64,000 bases of DNA from the NCBI RefSeq assembly GCF_020911885.1, contig NZ_CP087132.1, positions 3,224,001-3,288,000 on the forward strand, written 5' to 3'. Shown here one piece after another: positions 63,501 through 64,000 of the stretch (positions within the stretch are counted from its first letter, which is position 1; every line of letters starts with the position of its first letter). Position numbers and translations under genes: made by a program. A model generated the notes under the pieces. The model made no database searches and was not told where the DNA came from. It saw only the letters and a list, made by a program, of their open reading frames with translations. Source of the DNA: Flavobacterium acetivorans (lineage in GTDB: Bacteria > Bacteroidota > Bacteroidia > Flavobacteriales > Flavobacteriaceae).

Positions 63501-64000
63501 TCAATCCTCTTTCCTAATTACAGCCTCTTTATTCTCTATTTTTTTTTCTTTTTTAGGACTCTTTGGCTTGGTAAAATTGATATATTCAGGAGCCAAATTA
63601 GAATCTTGAAATTGATCCGTAATTATATTTTCTTTGCCTAGCTGATGTTTCTTGAAAATTTTATTGATCAATTCTTTGAAAGTATCAAAATCGACCTCAT
63701 AAGAGACTCCTACCCCTTGTGTATAGCCAATACCTTGTCCCACATAATTAATATCATTCTCCCTATTAAACAAGCGCAAATTCATTGTCCCATCCTCATT
63801 TACTCTATACAGCACTTCTAAATCTCCAACAATAGCAGATTCATTGATTCCTCCAAATGGAACCCCCACTTTTCCGTTTATGGTAATTCTTTCATTCACT
63901 TTTGAAGAAATGGTCGCTACAAATCTACCGTCAGTTTCTTTTCCAATTCTTCTATCGGCCGATATATAATTTAGTCCGACTTTGAATTTTTCATCTTCAG
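63501..64000 (-). CDS. tamB: TamB-like translocation/assembly module, C-terminal part (5' end outside window)
   Basis: The frame is open to the window's right edge. A GTG at 63899 is not a start: the codons before it (KVGLNYISADRRIGKETDGRF, then VATISSK) continue the family pattern. The C-terminal NERITINGKVGVPFGGINESAIVGDLEVLYRVNEDGTMNLRLFNRENDINYVGQGIGYTQG block is characteristic of the DUF490/TamB C-terminal domain in Flavobacteriales. A basic tail, KPKSPKKEKKIENKE, follows. TamB works with an Omp85 protein in outer-membrane assembly or lipid transport. Only about 166 codons are visible. It is followed by a 400-base gap before pfkA. Confidence 0.88.
   Translation of the reverse strand, partial: EDEKFKVGLNYISADRRIGKETDGRFVATISSKVNERITINGKVGVPFGGINESAIVGDLEVLYRVNEDGTMNLRLFNRENDINYVGQGIGYTQGVGVSYEVDFDTFKELINKIFKKHQLGKENIITDQFQDSNLAPEYINFTKPKSPKKEKKIENKEAVIRKED

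Overview
The window is a 64 kb piece of a low-GC Bacteroidota chromosome, most probably a Flavobacterium or close relative. The evidence is a very long surface protein ending in a type IX secretion sorting domain, TAnnTTTG-like promoter boxes with little sign of Shine-Dalgarno sites, several TTG starts, BshA (bacillithiol synthesis), DUF5723 and PrcB proteins, and gene neighbourhoods typical of Flavobacteriales. The window is mostly housekeeping chromosome. I see no rRNA, tRNA, prophage or CRISPR array. The one clear mobile-type locus is a REP-associated tyrosine transposase (RAYT) with its hairpin repeats at about 22.2-23.1 kb.

Layout. 1-4.3 kb: the 3' part of a DUF4953-type zinc metalloprotease, stacked hairpins and REP-like palindromes, then dnaK (minus) with a long, structured upstream region. 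4.3-14.4 kb (plus): thioesterase/DUF1398/MepB operon, Na/Pi symporter, serine dehydratase, panB, RluA-type pseudouridine synthase, DUF5723 protein, aldehyde dehydrogenase and a multipass membrane protein. 14.5-21.2 kb: a 1356-residue hybrid sensor kinase, a neutral zinc metallopeptidase, a dispersed-repeat-like hairpin element and a RhlE-type DEAD-box helicase. 21.4-25.3 kb: an unrecognised 236-residue protein, the RAYT/REP cluster, comM-like AAA ATPase (minus) and a 600-base gene-free stretch. 25.2-33.1 kb (plus): GNAT acetyltransferase, ornithine/alanine racemase-like enzyme, two amidohydrolase-fold proteins and an ammonium transporter.

33.2-44.2 kb (minus): a 1946-residue T9SS cargo protein holding thirteen nearly identical 74-residue MBG-like repeats, then a pabB-tilS-dsbD-like run. 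44.2-50 kb: a structured leader before a DoxX-like gene, lpdA, a divergent Lrp-family regulator and methionine gamma-lyase-like PLP enzyme, a PrcB-type lipoprotein and bshA. 50-56.3 kb (minus): a cell-envelope and electron-transfer run (two SPOR-like amidases, an MCE protein, two Fe-S proteins and a small conserved protein), with an LptD-like outer-membrane gene divergent from it. 59-63.1 kb: ridA, then methylglyoxal synthase, a BadF-type sugar kinase, GAPDH and phosphofructokinase, which together form a glycolysis block. The window ends inside the 3' part of a TamB-like gene.

The items most worth following up are the RAYT with two REP families and a 61-bp direct repeat reaching the comM stop codon; the homogenised 13 x 222 bp array; the leader RNA candidate upstream of the DoxX gene; the TGACA half-site cluster and sigma-54-like box upstream of dnaK; amidohydrolase modules without the HxH metal motif; and a locus where three envelope genes seem to start with TTG. 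No whole unknown system could be demonstrated from sequence alone.
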